Positions 8,634-16,426 of a DNA stretch of 64,000 nucleotides are shown piece by piece. Numbering within the stretch: position 1 is the first letter of the stretch; each line of letters starts with the position of its first letter. The notes beneath the pieces were generated by a model. That model was given only the letters and a program-made list of their open reading frames with translations. It was not told the DNA's origin and searched no databases. The position numbers and the translations under genes were made by a program. Where the stretch lies: positions 39,746 through 103,745 of the forward strand of contig CAMECJ010000003.1 of NCBI GenBank assembly GCA_945913025.1, in the 5' to 3' direction. The DNA comes from an uncultured Elusimicrobia bacterium. Its GTDB lineage: Bacteria > Elusimicrobiota > Elusimicrobia > Elusimicrobiales > Elusimicrobiaceae.

Positions 8634-9092
8634 ATGAACCAAACCAATCCACAGCCCCAAACGCAGTTTAAACGCCGCACGATTTTTATCAAAAAGAATC
8701 AACAGCTGCGCTATATGCTGATGATTATCTTAAGTGTATTGTCCGGCTTGGCGATTATGACGCTTGAACTTACCGCCACACTAAACGATTTGTTCGACGC
8801 TTACCCCGTTCTCGTCCAGCCGATCTACGACCAGTTCATCCCCATCGCCGCCGGTTTCTTCTATAAAATAGCGATCTATGTGCTGTTTGTGGTGCTTATT
8901 TCGGCCATTTTATCACATAAAATGGCCGGTCCGGTCTACCATTTCGAACGCGTGTGCAAAGCGATCACCAAAGGAGACTATTCCCAGCGCGTACACTTGC
9001 GCAAAGGCGACCAGCTGACAGATTTGCAAGAAGAATTTAATAAAATGATGGACCGCATTGAAGCGGAAATAAATAAAAACAAACCGTCTTAA
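8634..9092 (+). CDS. HAMP-domain membrane protein without an output domain
   Basis: 152 residues. Two transmembrane segments (about residues 26-46 and 75-97) flank a short periplasmic loop of about 30 residues. A HAMP domain follows (about 97-148): it starts at the K-M-A-G-P motif just after the second membrane segment and contains I-T-K-G-D-Y-S and the L-Q-E-E-F-N-K-M motif. The protein ends there, so no kinase, GGDEF or methyl-accepting domain is attached. It may pass a signal to a separate partner or have a structural role. It starts 9 nt after the beta-barrel gene and is followed 18 nt later by a TolC-like gene. Confidence 0.85.
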   Translation: MNQTNPQPQTQFKRRTIFIKKNQQLRYMLMIILSVLSGLAIMTLELTATLNDLFDAYPVLVQPIYDQFIPIAAGFFYKIAIYVLFVVLISAILSHKMAGPVYHFERVCKAITKGDYSQRVHLRKGDQLTDLQEEFNKMMDRIEAEINKNKPS

Positions 9093-9110
9093 ACGGCAAA
9101 CGGGGGTCTT

Positions 9111-10406
9111 ATGAAAAAATATTGTGCGCTGGCGCTGGCTTTTTTGTGTACGGCGCTGCCGGCTGCGGCGCAGAAAGAATACGGGATAAAATTTTCCAAC
9201 TTGATTAATGACGATTTGTCCTTGGAAAACGCCATTCGGTTGGGGCTTGAAAATAATTCCGAATTTCTAACCGCACGCCAAGAAATCATTATTGCCGAAC
9301 AGAAAATAAACGAGGCGAAATTTCGTTTCCTTCCGCAATTTTCACTACAAGGTACCGCCACGTGGTACGACTTGGAATACCCTATGGTACTGCCCGATTC
9401 GGTTGCCAATCGCTTCCTGCCCAGTACGGACACGCTCAACGAAAAAAAATTCTTCGGCGTAGGCGTAACGGCCACGCAGTATTTGTATTCCGGAGGACGC
9501 CTTCGGGGTACGCTTAAAATGGCCCGCGCCAATTTAAAACAAATGCAAAGCCGGTATGAAACGGTTAAAAATGCCGTTGTGTTGGATATCAAAAAATCAT
9601 TCAACAACCTGCTCTATGCGCAAGAACGCGTCCGGTTTACCCAAGAAATGCTGGAACTGGCCCAAAAATGGTATCCCCGCCCCTCCGGCGATGTGTGGAC
9701 GCAAATTCGCCAACGCTCGCTGTTGGGAGAACTCGCCGCGCGTCATAACCAGGCACGCCAAGCGCTGCGCCGCGCACAAATGGCGATGCTTGTCAGCCTG
9801 AACAAAGAACTTAACGCCTCCATTACAATCAAAGGAGATTTTTCCCCCGTCAAAACGGATTGGGATTTGCCGCATCTTAACCTATGGGCAATGGAATTCC
9901 GCCCCGAATTAAAATCCGCCATTTACGCCTTGGAAGCCGATAACATCGCCATTGACCTTGCGCTTTCCAAACGCTATCCGGACATTATTTTAAACGGCTC
10001 TTACGAACAGATGGGGGCGGACTCTCTTGAGGACGTAAACAAACAAGTATCGCTGGCTGTACGATTGCCGATTCCGTACAATTTTTCCGAGCAAATCGCC
10101 CAAAAGAAAGCCGAACAGCGCAAGAGTTCGCTGCGCCGCGCGGCAATTGAAGATAAAATCCGCGTGCAAGTGGCGGGCAGTTTCGAAAGTATGCGTTTCT
10201 GGCAACAAGAAGTGCTGGAACGCCAAGCCGTCTATCGGGATTTGAAAGACCGCCTTGCCAACGCAACAAATGCGTCCAAAACGGGCACCGCGCCGCTGGA
10301 AGCGTTGGTGGCGTTTGAGCAAACGGCTGCCGGCTATTTCGACGCCGTTCTTCAAAACCGCACCGCCAAAGCCGAATTGGAATGGGCCATCGGTCAGGAT
10401 TTATAA
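9111..10406 (+). CDS. TolC-family outer-membrane channel protein
   Basis: 431 residues, typical of TolC-like proteins. A signal peptide ends near residue 20 (AAAQ). Two repeated halves of long amphipathic helices are visible, with the family opening LSLENAIRLGLENNSE, the barrel-strand G-V-G-V-T-A-T-Q-Y-L-Y-S-G-G-R motif in the first half and LAVRLPIPYN in the second. Such proteins are the exit duct of type I secretion or RND/ABC efflux systems. No inner-membrane pump or adaptor gene lies in this window, so its partner is unknown. The stop codon overlaps the ATG of the patatin gene by 1 nt (TAATG), which implies translational coupling. Confidence 0.88.
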   Translation: MKKYCALALAFLCTALPAAAQKEYGIKFSNLINDDLSLENAIRLGLENNSEFLTARQEIIIAEQKINEAKFRFLPQFSLQGTATWYDLEYPMVLPDSVANRFLPSTDTLNEKKFFGVGVTATQYLYSGGRLRGTLKMARANLKQMQSRYETVKNAVVLDIKKSFNNLLYAQERVRFTQEMLELAQKWYPRPSGDVWTQIRQRSLLGELAARHNQARQALRRAQMAMLVSLNKELNASITIKGDFSPVKTDWDLPHLNLWAMEFRPELKSAIYALEADNIAIDLALSKRYPDIILNGSYEQMGADSLEDVNKQVSLAVRLPIPYNFSEQIAQKKAEQRKSSLRRAAIEDKIRVQVAGSFESMRFWQQEVLERQAVYRDLKDRLANATNASKTGTAPLEALVAFEQTAAGYFDAVLQNRTAKAELEWAIGQDL

Positions 10407-11365
10407 TGAAACGATTTTTACGCCGCACAAGCTGGCTTATATTATTGTTAGCTTACGTATTGCCGTGCAGTGCGCTTCAAATACAAACGGACGACGATAT
10501 CCTGCGCGAATTTTTATGGCAGCGTTTTATCAGCCTGCCAAAAGACAAACGCCCTAAAATCGGGTTGGCGTTGTCGGCGGGCGGCGTGCGCGGGTTCGCA
10601 CACGTGGGCGTGCTGGAAACGCTTGATAATGCGGGCCTGACGATTGATATGATTTCCGGAACATCTATGGGGGCGGTTATAGGCGCTTTATATGCGGCCG
10701 GACTTCCTACGGAAAAATTGTGGGAAATCAGCTCCCACCTGACCATGGACAACATCACGCCGGACTATAACGCAATAGGGCTTCTGCGCTTTTTATTTGT
10801 TAAAAAACTCCCTTCCTCGTCCAACCTCGTCAAATTTTTTCACGAGCAATTAGGCGATATGCAATTTGAAGATATGAAAATCCCGTTCTCTTGTGCGGCA
10901 ATGGACGTAAAAACGGGAGAACGCGTCGTCTTTAACTCAGGTCCTCTGGCTATTGCCGTACGCGCCAGTATGAATCTTCCCGGGGTCTTTGAACCCGTGG
11001 AATACCGCCACCGCGCGCTGGTCGACGGAGCCGTAGTAGATTATCTGCCCGTGGAATCCGTCAAATTAATGGGGGCCGATTACATTATTGCTTCCGTCAC
11101 GCCGCTGGATTTTTATTCCACCACACCGCAAAGCATCGCTGCCTATTTCGTGCGCGTGGGCGACGTACGCGGCGCGGCGATGATTGAGGAAGCTGCCCAA
11201 AAAGCCGATTTTGTGCTGACTAACCGCGTACTTGATATCGGCACTTTGGAACTGGATAAACTGCATCAGGCAGGCGAGGTGGGCATTCAAGAAGCCACCC
11301 GCAACATGGAGGCGCTGCAGGAGAATATCCTGCTGTTTGCATTACCCTATGTGCGTACATTATAA
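10406..11365 (+). CDS. Secreted patatin-like phospholipase
   Basis: 319 residues from the ATG at 10406; an upstream in-frame ATG at 10382 lies inside the TolC-like gene and would spoil the signal peptide. A signal peptide is followed by the patatin domain: oxyanion loop SAGGVRG, nucleophile elbow GTSMG with the catalytic Ser, and the DGA motif carrying the catalytic Asp in a V-D-G-A-V-V-D segment. Patatins hydrolyse acyl esters of phospholipids; this one should act in the periplasm or at the outer membrane, like the N-terminal part of RssA/PlpD-type proteins, but no beta-barrel domain is attached here. Its position between TolC-like and TPR lipoprotein genes suggests a joint envelope function. 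Confidence 0.9.
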   Translation: MKRFLRRTSWLILLLAYVLPCSALQIQTDDDILREFLWQRFISLPKDKRPKIGLALSAGGVRGFAHVGVLETLDNAGLTIDMISGTSMGAVIGALYAAGLPTEKLWEISSHLTMDNITPDYNAIGLLRFLFVKKLPSSSNLVKFFHEQLGDMQFEDMKIPFSCAAMDVKTGERVVFNSGPLAIAVRASMNLPGVFEPVEYRHRALVDGAVVDYLPVESVKLMGADYIIASVTPLDFYSTTPQSIAAYFVRVGDVRGAAMIEEAAQKADFVLTNRVLDIGTLELDKLHQAGEVGIQEATRNMEALQENILLFALPYVRTL

Positions 11366-12323
11366 ACCTTTTTTAACCGTACTGGCCGCCTTTTTGCTGG
11401 CGGGCTGTTCCACCGGATTTTTGGGGCTGGCCCCCGCCGGAGACCGCAGGGAGTACGTCCAGGCGCGTAACTCATACGACGCGGGCGACTACGACCAAGC
11501 CATCCGCGAATTGACCTCATATATCAATAAAACAAAAAATGTCAAACGCCGCGAAGCCCGCGCCTACCGTTTGCTCGGAGCCTGTTATGAACAGCAAAAT
11601 AATTTAAGTAAGGCGTTGGAAGTCTATTTGGAAGCCTTGGAATTCCACCCCAGAAACACGCCGCTGTTGGCAGCCGCAGCACACCTGTACCAAGAAACCG
11701 GACTGACAGCCCGTTCCATAGAACTGTATGACCGCGTACTTCAGGAGGAACCCAATAATTTGGACGCGCTTTCCGGTCAGGCCGCCAATTATACGGCAAT
11801 GGGGTTTTATTCCAAAGCACGCCATACTTATGATCGTTTTTTTGAACTTAACCCCGCCGCAGACGCGCGCTACCGCGCCCGCTACGCCGATACATTTCTG
11901 CGTCAACGCAATTTTAAGGATGCGTTTATCAACATTACCGCAGCCTTAGCCGAAAATGGACAAAACCCCGATTTTTGGCGTTTGAGCGCGGCAGCACGCC
12001 GCGGCCTCGGTCAAACACAGGAAGCCTTAAAAGATTTAAACACCGCTCTGTTGCTGGCCCCCGCACGTCCGGATCTTTTGGCGCAAAAAGCGCTGTGGGA
12101 ATACGAAGAAGGGCGGTATGAAAAATCGCTGGCTGCAACGGAACAAATTTTGGCGCAGGAACCGGATAACCAGCTAGCCCTTTTTATTCAGGCGATGAAT
12201 TGGTACCGCCAGGGAAAAACGGCCGCCGCCGAAAAACAGTTGGAAAAAATCCGCCGCAGCGATTCTGACACGTTTGTAGGACAAGTGGCGGCCAAGCTGC
12301 TAACATTTTTACCCGCGCGCTAA
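11349..12323 (+). CDS. TPR-repeat lipoprotein
   Basis: 324 residues from the ATG at 11349, which overlaps the end of the patatin gene by 17 nt. It begins with a signal peptide and lipobox (LLAGC, Cys near residue 20). From about residue 35 to the end it is a series of about eight tetratricopeptide-like helix pairs (for example ARAYRLLGACYEQQNNLSKA and ALSGQAANYTAMGFYSKA), which form a protein-binding superhelix. It should sit on a membrane facing the periplasm and act as a scaffold. The earlier in-frame ATG at 11232 would run through the patatin gene and lose the lipobox. It is the last gene of the operon, followed by a terminator. Confidence 0.88.
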   Translation: MCVHYKPFLTVLAAFLLAGCSTGFLGLAPAGDRREYVQARNSYDAGDYDQAIRELTSYINKTKNVKRREARAYRLLGACYEQQNNLSKALEVYLEALEFHPRNTPLLAAAAHLYQETGLTARSIELYDRVLQEEPNNLDALSGQAANYTAMGFYSKARHTYDRFFELNPAADARYRARYADTFLRQRNFKDAFINITAALAENGQNPDFWRLSAAARRGLGQTQEALKDLNTALLLAPARPDLLAQKALWEYEEGRYEKSLAATEQILAQEPDNQLALFIQAMNWYRQGKTAAAEKQLEKIRRSDSDTFVGQVAAKLLTFLPAR

Positions 12324-12374
12324 CTCCATTTAAACGAACCGTTTTCCCCGCGCAACGGAAATTTTCAACACCCA

Positions 12375-12412
12375 AAAAAGGACGGGAGAAGTTTCCCGTC
12401 CCGTTCTTTTTT
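12375..12412. terminator. Bidirectional terminator between convergent genes
   Basis: An 8-bp perfect stem (12380-12387 with 12394-12401) and a 6-nt loop, with A-run on the left and T-run on the right. It serves the TPR lipoprotein gene and the convergent TldE-like gene. Confidence 0.9.
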
Positions 12413-12419
12413 CACGATG

Positions 12420-14066
12420 CTACGGTTTATCTATAAACGGAGGTTTGTCCGGCTTCACGTCGCTGGGCAGGATTTCCATCTCTTCCAACAGTAAAGACGG
12501 CGAAACAATAGTGGATAGGCCATAAGCCCGTTGAAAATAGATTACCTCTTTATCGTCGCCGGCGGCAATGATGTCCCGCAAAGAACGCGAATACAGATTC
12601 CGCAAATCCAACCCGAATGCGGGAACTTTTCGGCCGTCCTGGGCGTAGACACGCCACGCCCGGTTTACCAGACTGCCGTTAATATCCTCATACACGTCTA
12701 TTTGATAGCAATATTCCAGCTCCCAGTCTTGGCATACGGCCAAAAATTCTTCCTCCAACTCCTTTTCTGAAAGAGGCATCTTAGGCTCCACAAACGTATT
12801 GGTTAAACTTTCGCGCGGATATGTGTAAAAATTCATTCGGGCGTGCCCGTTGCTTTGGTGGTTTTCTCCCAGCGGACGGCGCGTCTGCGGAAGCACGCGC
12901 AAACGGCCCTGCGAAGTCAGCTGCAGATTCTGTGAGGGAACTCCCTCGTCATCCACCGGCATAAAAACAAGCGGTTTACCTTGGTATTCACGCAACAGCG
13001 GCTTGTCGATCACATCCACAACATTGGAAATGACCCGCATCCCTTTTTTATCCCGAAACAATCCGGCAGATTCGTCGTTCTCATATCGGTTAGAGAGGAG
13101 CGGCTTGACGTTTTCCACATTCCAAACAAATTGCTGCTGCACAAACTGCGCTGCTGCCGCAGGGCGGAACAGAACCGGTCCTAAATAAGCCTCTGCTTTA
13201 TAGGCATTGTACATCTGCGCCGCATCTACTAAAAACGCGTCCGTTTTTTCTTCCAATGCTTTTTCGTCCGGCGCGTCAAATCCGGCCAGCTGAATTGTGT
13301 CTTCCGCTTCTTGCAAATAACCGTCCTGGTTGCGGAAGCGCGCCTTTAATTTTAAATCGGTTTTGGTGAACGGAATTTGGTATGCACCGCCCAAACTGTT
13401 TAAATAATACGTTTCCTCCCGCTCTATTTTGAACGAAACCGTAAAATTTTCAATCCACGAAAGATCTTTCCCTTTAGCGGAAAGTTTTTTAACGGTTTCC
13501 TCCCACTTTTTCATATCCGGCAGAGAGAACTCCTCCGCATCTTCGAACACGGCGGCTTGCGGGGCGGGAGTAACGTCCGGAAGCGTATCAGGCAGCGCTT
13601 TTTGCCGTTTATACGCCTGCTTTTGGACGTACGCGTCGGAAGCCGCCAAATACTCCGCATTTGTCCGCTCCCACAGCGCTCTGCGAAGGCCTTCATAGCT
13701 GTCCGGCACGCTTTTAATATATCGGGGCTCATAATAGAAATGGTCGCTTGCAAAACCGAGCTGGTCGCTTTTATCCGAACCGATCCCCAACATAACAAGC
13801 ACGTCAAGCCTCGTTTGCGGCGCCTCGAAGAAAGGATACAACTCCCCGAAAGAGGCGTCCTTTTCCAAATAAACAGTCCGCATCAGTTTATACGCCACGT
13901 AATAGGGATTAGGAGAATCTTTGGCACGCAGCTCTTGAAGTGTACGTTTCATTTCGTCCTGCATAGCGCGGAAATAAATGTTATCCGGCAGTTTGGGCGA
14001 GGGTTTGCCTGCGGCCGCGGGAACCAGAACGCCCAATAAACAGAAAAGGGTTAAAAACTTTCTCAT
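12420..14066 (-). CDS. Secreted TldE/PmbA-like protein lacking the metal-binding motif
   Basis: 548 residues with a signal peptide (MRKFLTLFCLLGVLVPAAAG). The overall plan matches the neighbouring TldD-like gene: an N-terminal half with Y-Y-V-A-Y-K and R-L-D-V-L-V motifs, and a C-terminal half beginning GPVLFRPAAAAQFVQQQF. In active TldD proteins that last segment continues into HExxxH; here the corresponding positions read QQQFVW, so no zinc site is present. In E. coli, TldD carries the metal and TldE (PmbA) does not, and the two form one protease. The same split is inferred here, but in a secreted form. Its ATG overlaps the stop of the TldD-like gene by 4 nt (ATGA), fitting a 1:1 complex. 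Confidence 0.82.
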   Translation of the reverse strand: MRKFLTLFCLLGVLVPAAAGKPSPKLPDNIYFRAMQDEMKRTLQELRAKDSPNPYYVAYKLMRTVYLEKDASFGELYPFFEAPQTRLDVLVMLGIGSDKSDQLGFASDHFYYEPRYIKSVPDSYEGLRRALWERTNAEYLAASDAYVQKQAYKRQKALPDTLPDVTPAPQAAVFEDAEEFSLPDMKKWEETVKKLSAKGKDLSWIENFTVSFKIEREETYYLNSLGGAYQIPFTKTDLKLKARFRNQDGYLQEAEDTIQLAGFDAPDEKALEEKTDAFLVDAAQMYNAYKAEAYLGPVLFRPAAAAQFVQQQFVWNVENVKPLLSNRYENDESAGLFRDKKGMRVISNVVDVIDKPLLREYQGKPLVFMPVDDEGVPSQNLQLTSQGRLRVLPQTRRPLGENHQSNGHARMNFYTYPRESLTNTFVEPKMPLSEKELEEEFLAVCQDWELEYCYQIDVYEDINGSLVNRAWRVYAQDGRKVPAFGLDLRNLYSRSLRDIIAAGDDKEVIYFQRAYGLSTIVSPSLLLEEMEILPSDVKPDKPPFIDKP

Positions 14067-15766
14067 TTTTTATCTCCTTTTTTGACAGCAAACGGCGGAG
14101 GGAGCACAGGCGGCTTTACCGCGCTTTTGGCCGTGTGTTCAAACTCCAGCGTTTTAAACAGTACGCTGGGCGCAATGGCCGAAACGGGCACCCAACCCGA
14201 TTCCGCACCGCAATTTCCGTTAAATATGCCGTCATCATCCGCCGCAGCCAGAATTTGCGAAAAACTGACGAGCGGAGTGCCCACCAAATCCGCCCCGCGG
14301 ATAACTTCTTTTTTGCCGTCAGGGTATACGCGGTAAACGTATTTCGGTTCCAGTTTAAACACTTGCGGGGAACCGGTATCCGTCATCGTAAATCCGCCGG
14401 ACAAATCCTCCACAATAAATCCGTACGGCTTGCCCTGGCGGTTAATTTCTTCTACGAGCATTTTTTCCAACTCATCATACGGAACGGTTTCGGAAGCAAT
14501 TACACGCGTATTGCCCATACGCGCCACAGCCCGTTTGCCTAACCCGCTCCGGCCGTGCCCGTTTGACACGGGAAATCCTTTAATGGGGCTTGAACTCATC
14601 AGAAAATTTTTAAGTACGCCGTGCTCAATCATCACTACGGGTTGGGATTTTATCCCCTCGTCATCATATTCATAAAATCCGCGCAGCGGAATACCGTTGA
14701 AAGATTCCAACGGAGCCTCGTCCACCACGCTGATAAACGGAGCGGTAACGGTTTGCCCGATTTTGGAAGTAAACGTCCGCCCGAAAGAATCTTCTTTTTG
14801 GCGGTGTCCTTCCATACGATGCCCGAGTACTTCGTGCACAAACACGCCCATAGCCCTGTTTTTCAAAATGGCGGGCGCCGTCATCGGTTCAGCCAGCGGG
14901 GCGCGGGAAAGTTCTTCCAATTCACGCAGCGACTGTTTTACATCCGCCAGCAGTTTGTCTTCAGTCGGCAAACCGCTTTCATCCAGCATATCATACGAAT
15001 TGAAACGGGAAATTTCGAGGCCGTCCGCTGTTTTCCCGTCCAGCGAATAAGACAGACGGAATTCAATAAGCGGCGTTTTTAACTGCGTTCCTTGGGAATC
15101 CACAAAATAACGGTGGCCGAAAGCTCCCGAAAAAACAAAAAAACTATCCAACACGACAGCATTACCTTGCACCGCGCGGGAAACGGAAAGCAACATTTTT
15201 TCAATTTTATCCAAATTCATAGATACTTCAGGCGCGGTACGGCAGAAAGAGGATTTGGGCGGAAGCACAAAATCGGGAGAATCGTCCATACGTTGGGAAG
15301 CCGCTTGCACGTCTGCCTGCACACGCCCATAATCTTTTTGGGCACGCTCTATGGCGCGCTGCGTCAGGCGCCAAACAGCGGCAGTAAACGACGTTCCGCT
15401 CTCCTCCATAGAGGGAACGGAACCACTGACAATGGAATAATCGTTGTTAGCATTCTTAAGGTTACGCGTATTATCCAACGCAGGGCTACCGACGCGGACC
15501 TGTACGTCCAAGTCTTGCTCGGGGTAGTCCTTCCGCGCCGCCACGCCGCCGTCCGCAACAGAAAGGTAAAATTCCCGCGTAGCGATATAGGTATAAGACA
15601 TATAATAGACAGGCGGATTTTGCTTTTTAAACGTCTTAAATCCGCGTTTAAGTTCAGCGGACAACAGTTTTACCGGCTCCTGCGCCGATGCTTTGCAATT
15701 TTGCTCCGCCGCAAAAGCGGGAGCAACCATAATGAAAGCGAAAAACAGACTTACCAAATGTTTCAT
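14063..15766 (-). CDS. Secreted TldD-like metalloprotease
   Basis: 567 residues from the ATG at 15766, which sits 6 nt after a GGAGG; an in-frame GTG two codons earlier is too close to that Shine-Dalgarno sequence. A signal peptide ends near AFAAE. The C-terminal half has the TldD zinc motif HEVLGH followed by RMEGH (about residues 311-321), the F-Y-E-Y-D-D-E-G block, N-G-H-G-R-S and the E-D-L-S-G-G-F-T family block. TldD/TldE are normally cytoplasmic peptidases that act on unfolded peptides such as microcin precursors; this one should act in the periplasm. It is the first gene of a two-gene operon with the TldE-like gene. A C-terminal basic, proline-rich tail ends the protein. Confidence 0.9.
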   Translation of the reverse strand: MKHLVSLFFAFIMVAPAFAAEQNCKASAQEPVKLLSAELKRGFKTFKKQNPPVYYMSYTYIATREFYLSVADGGVAARKDYPEQDLDVQVRVGSPALDNTRNLKNANNDYSIVSGSVPSMEESGTSFTAAVWRLTQRAIERAQKDYGRVQADVQAASQRMDDSPDFVLPPKSSFCRTAPEVSMNLDKIEKMLLSVSRAVQGNAVVLDSFFVFSGAFGHRYFVDSQGTQLKTPLIEFRLSYSLDGKTADGLEISRFNSYDMLDESGLPTEDKLLADVKQSLRELEELSRAPLAEPMTAPAILKNRAMGVFVHEVLGHRMEGHRQKEDSFGRTFTSKIGQTVTAPFISVVDEAPLESFNGIPLRGFYEYDDEGIKSQPVVMIEHGVLKNFLMSSSPIKGFPVSNGHGRSGLGKRAVARMGNTRVIASETVPYDELEKMLVEEINRQGKPYGFIVEDLSGGFTMTDTGSPQVFKLEPKYVYRVYPDGKKEVIRGADLVGTPLVSFSQILAAADDDGIFNGNCGAESGWVPVSAIAPSVLFKTLEFEHTAKSAVKPPVLPPPFAVKKGDKK

Positions 15767-15803
15767 CAACACCCTCCTTTGGGTATTGTAGCAAAATATC
15801 TAT

Positions 15804-15832
15804 TTGGAGTGGACAGTAAAAAATGATATAAT
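15804..15832 (+). promoter_or_regulatory. tRNA-Thr promoter
   Basis: TTGGAG (15804-15809), a 17-nt spacer and TATAAT (15827-15832) with an extended -10 (TGA before it). Transcription would start about 8-10 nt before the mature tRNA 5' end. Confidence 0.75.
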
Positions 15833-15847
15833 TTAAACGAATTTAAC

Positions 15848-15920
15848 GCCGAGGTAGCTCAACTGGCAGAGCAACGGTTTTGTAAACCGTAGGTTGTGGG
15901 TTCGACTCCCATCCTCGGCT
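15848..15920 (+). tRNA. tRNA-Thr (anticodon UGU)
   Basis: A 73-nt cloverleaf: 7-bp acceptor stem GCCGAGG/CCTCGGC, D-arm with GCTC...GAGC, anticodon stem ACGGT/ACCGT around loop TTTGTAA with anticodon TGT, and a T-arm with GTTCGACTC. The CCA end is not encoded. It has its own promoter and an excellent terminator at 15925. Its last 17 nt are repeated twice downstream at 196-bp intervals. Confidence 0.97.
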
Positions 15921-16099
15921 AAATAAAAAATCCGCCTCCTGGCGGATTTTTTATTTAGGCAGGAAGCGGGCAAACTGCTTTGCCCGCGTTGGGAGGAGAA
16001 GGCCGGAGCGATATTTTTGTTTGCGCCTGCCAAGTGCGCAAGGCAAAAACCGCGAGGCCCGGCCCGAAGGCTTTTTCCGTCAGGAAAAAGGCCGCAGGG
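15904..16099 (+). repeat. 196-bp tandem repeat, unit 1 (starts inside tRNA-Thr)
   Basis: Unit 1 begins in the T-loop of tRNA-Thr and carries the last 17 nt of the tRNA, a perfect terminator hairpin, a 9-bp hairpin with CTGC loop (15966-15987), and two more stem-forming stretches (a gcgc-type hairpin near 16022-16042 and an 8-bp stem near 16070-16089). The next unit starts exactly 196 bp later. The units differ at only about a dozen positions. I see no credible coding frame in it. Confidence 0.95.
15925..15952 (+). terminator. tRNA-Thr terminator
   Basis: A perfect 12-bp A/T-extended stem (15925-15936 with 15941-15952) with the tetraloop TCCT and a six-T run, 5 nt after the tRNA. Confidence 0.95.
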
Positions 16100-16295
16100 G
16101 ACTCCCATCCTCGGCTAAATAAAATATCCGCCTCCTGGCGGATTTTTTATTTAGGCAGGAAGCGCACCAACTGCTTGGTGCGCGTTGGGAGAAGAAGGCC
16201 GGAGCGATGTTTTTGTTTGCGCCTGCCAAGTGCGCAAGGCAAAAACCGTGAGGCCCGGCCCGAAGGCTTTTTCCGTCAGGAAAAAGACCGCAGGG
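16100..16295 (+). repeat. 196-bp tandem repeat, unit 2
   Basis: A second copy of the unit, again beginning with the 17-nt tRNA-Thr 3' end, then the terminator hairpin (16121-16148) and the 9-bp CTGC hairpin (16162-16183). Compared with unit 1 this hairpin has three changes on each arm, and all three keep the pairing. Confidence 0.95.
16121..16148 (+). terminator. Second copy of the tRNA-Thr terminator
   Basis: The repeat copy has a 7-bp stem (16126-16132 with 16137-16143), TCCT loop and T-run. One A-to-T change breaks the A/T extension seen in the first copy. It would act only on read-through transcripts. Confidence 0.8.
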
Positions 16296-16312
16296 GACTC
16301 CCATCCTCGGCT
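16296..16312 (+). repeat. Third copy of the tRNA-Thr 3' end (17 bp)
   Basis: Identical to the last 17 nt of tRNA-Thr (T-loop to discriminator). It ends the tandem array; the sequence after it is unrelated. It resembles the tRNA 3'-end copies left by integrating elements, but simple tandem duplication also explains it. Confidence 0.85.
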
Positions 16313-16391
16313 TTTTTGCTGCTTCCCAGCGCGCGGACTTCGTTCCCGCTCCCTCTTTTAAAAGCGCTCTCTCCCCTTTTCCCCAAACTGC

Positions 16392-16397
16392 TATAAT
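16392..16397 (+). promoter_or_regulatory. -10 box for the TerC-family gene
   Basis: A perfect TATAAT 29 nt before the ATG at 16427; no convincing -35 box. No metal-sensing riboswitch fold is evident in the short leader. Confidence 0.5.
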
Positions 16398-16426
16398 TTA
16401 TATATCTTTACTTTTAAGGAGTCAAC

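Noticed and set aside
15980..16396. A 138-codon open frame across the tRNA-Thr tandem repeats
   Set aside because: It is made of repeat sequence containing terminators and hairpins, its two halves are in shifted frames, and it has no ribosome-binding site.
16313..16426. Metal-sensing riboswitch before the TerC-family gene
   Set aside because: The leader between the -10 box and the ATG is only about 25 nt, too short for such a fold.
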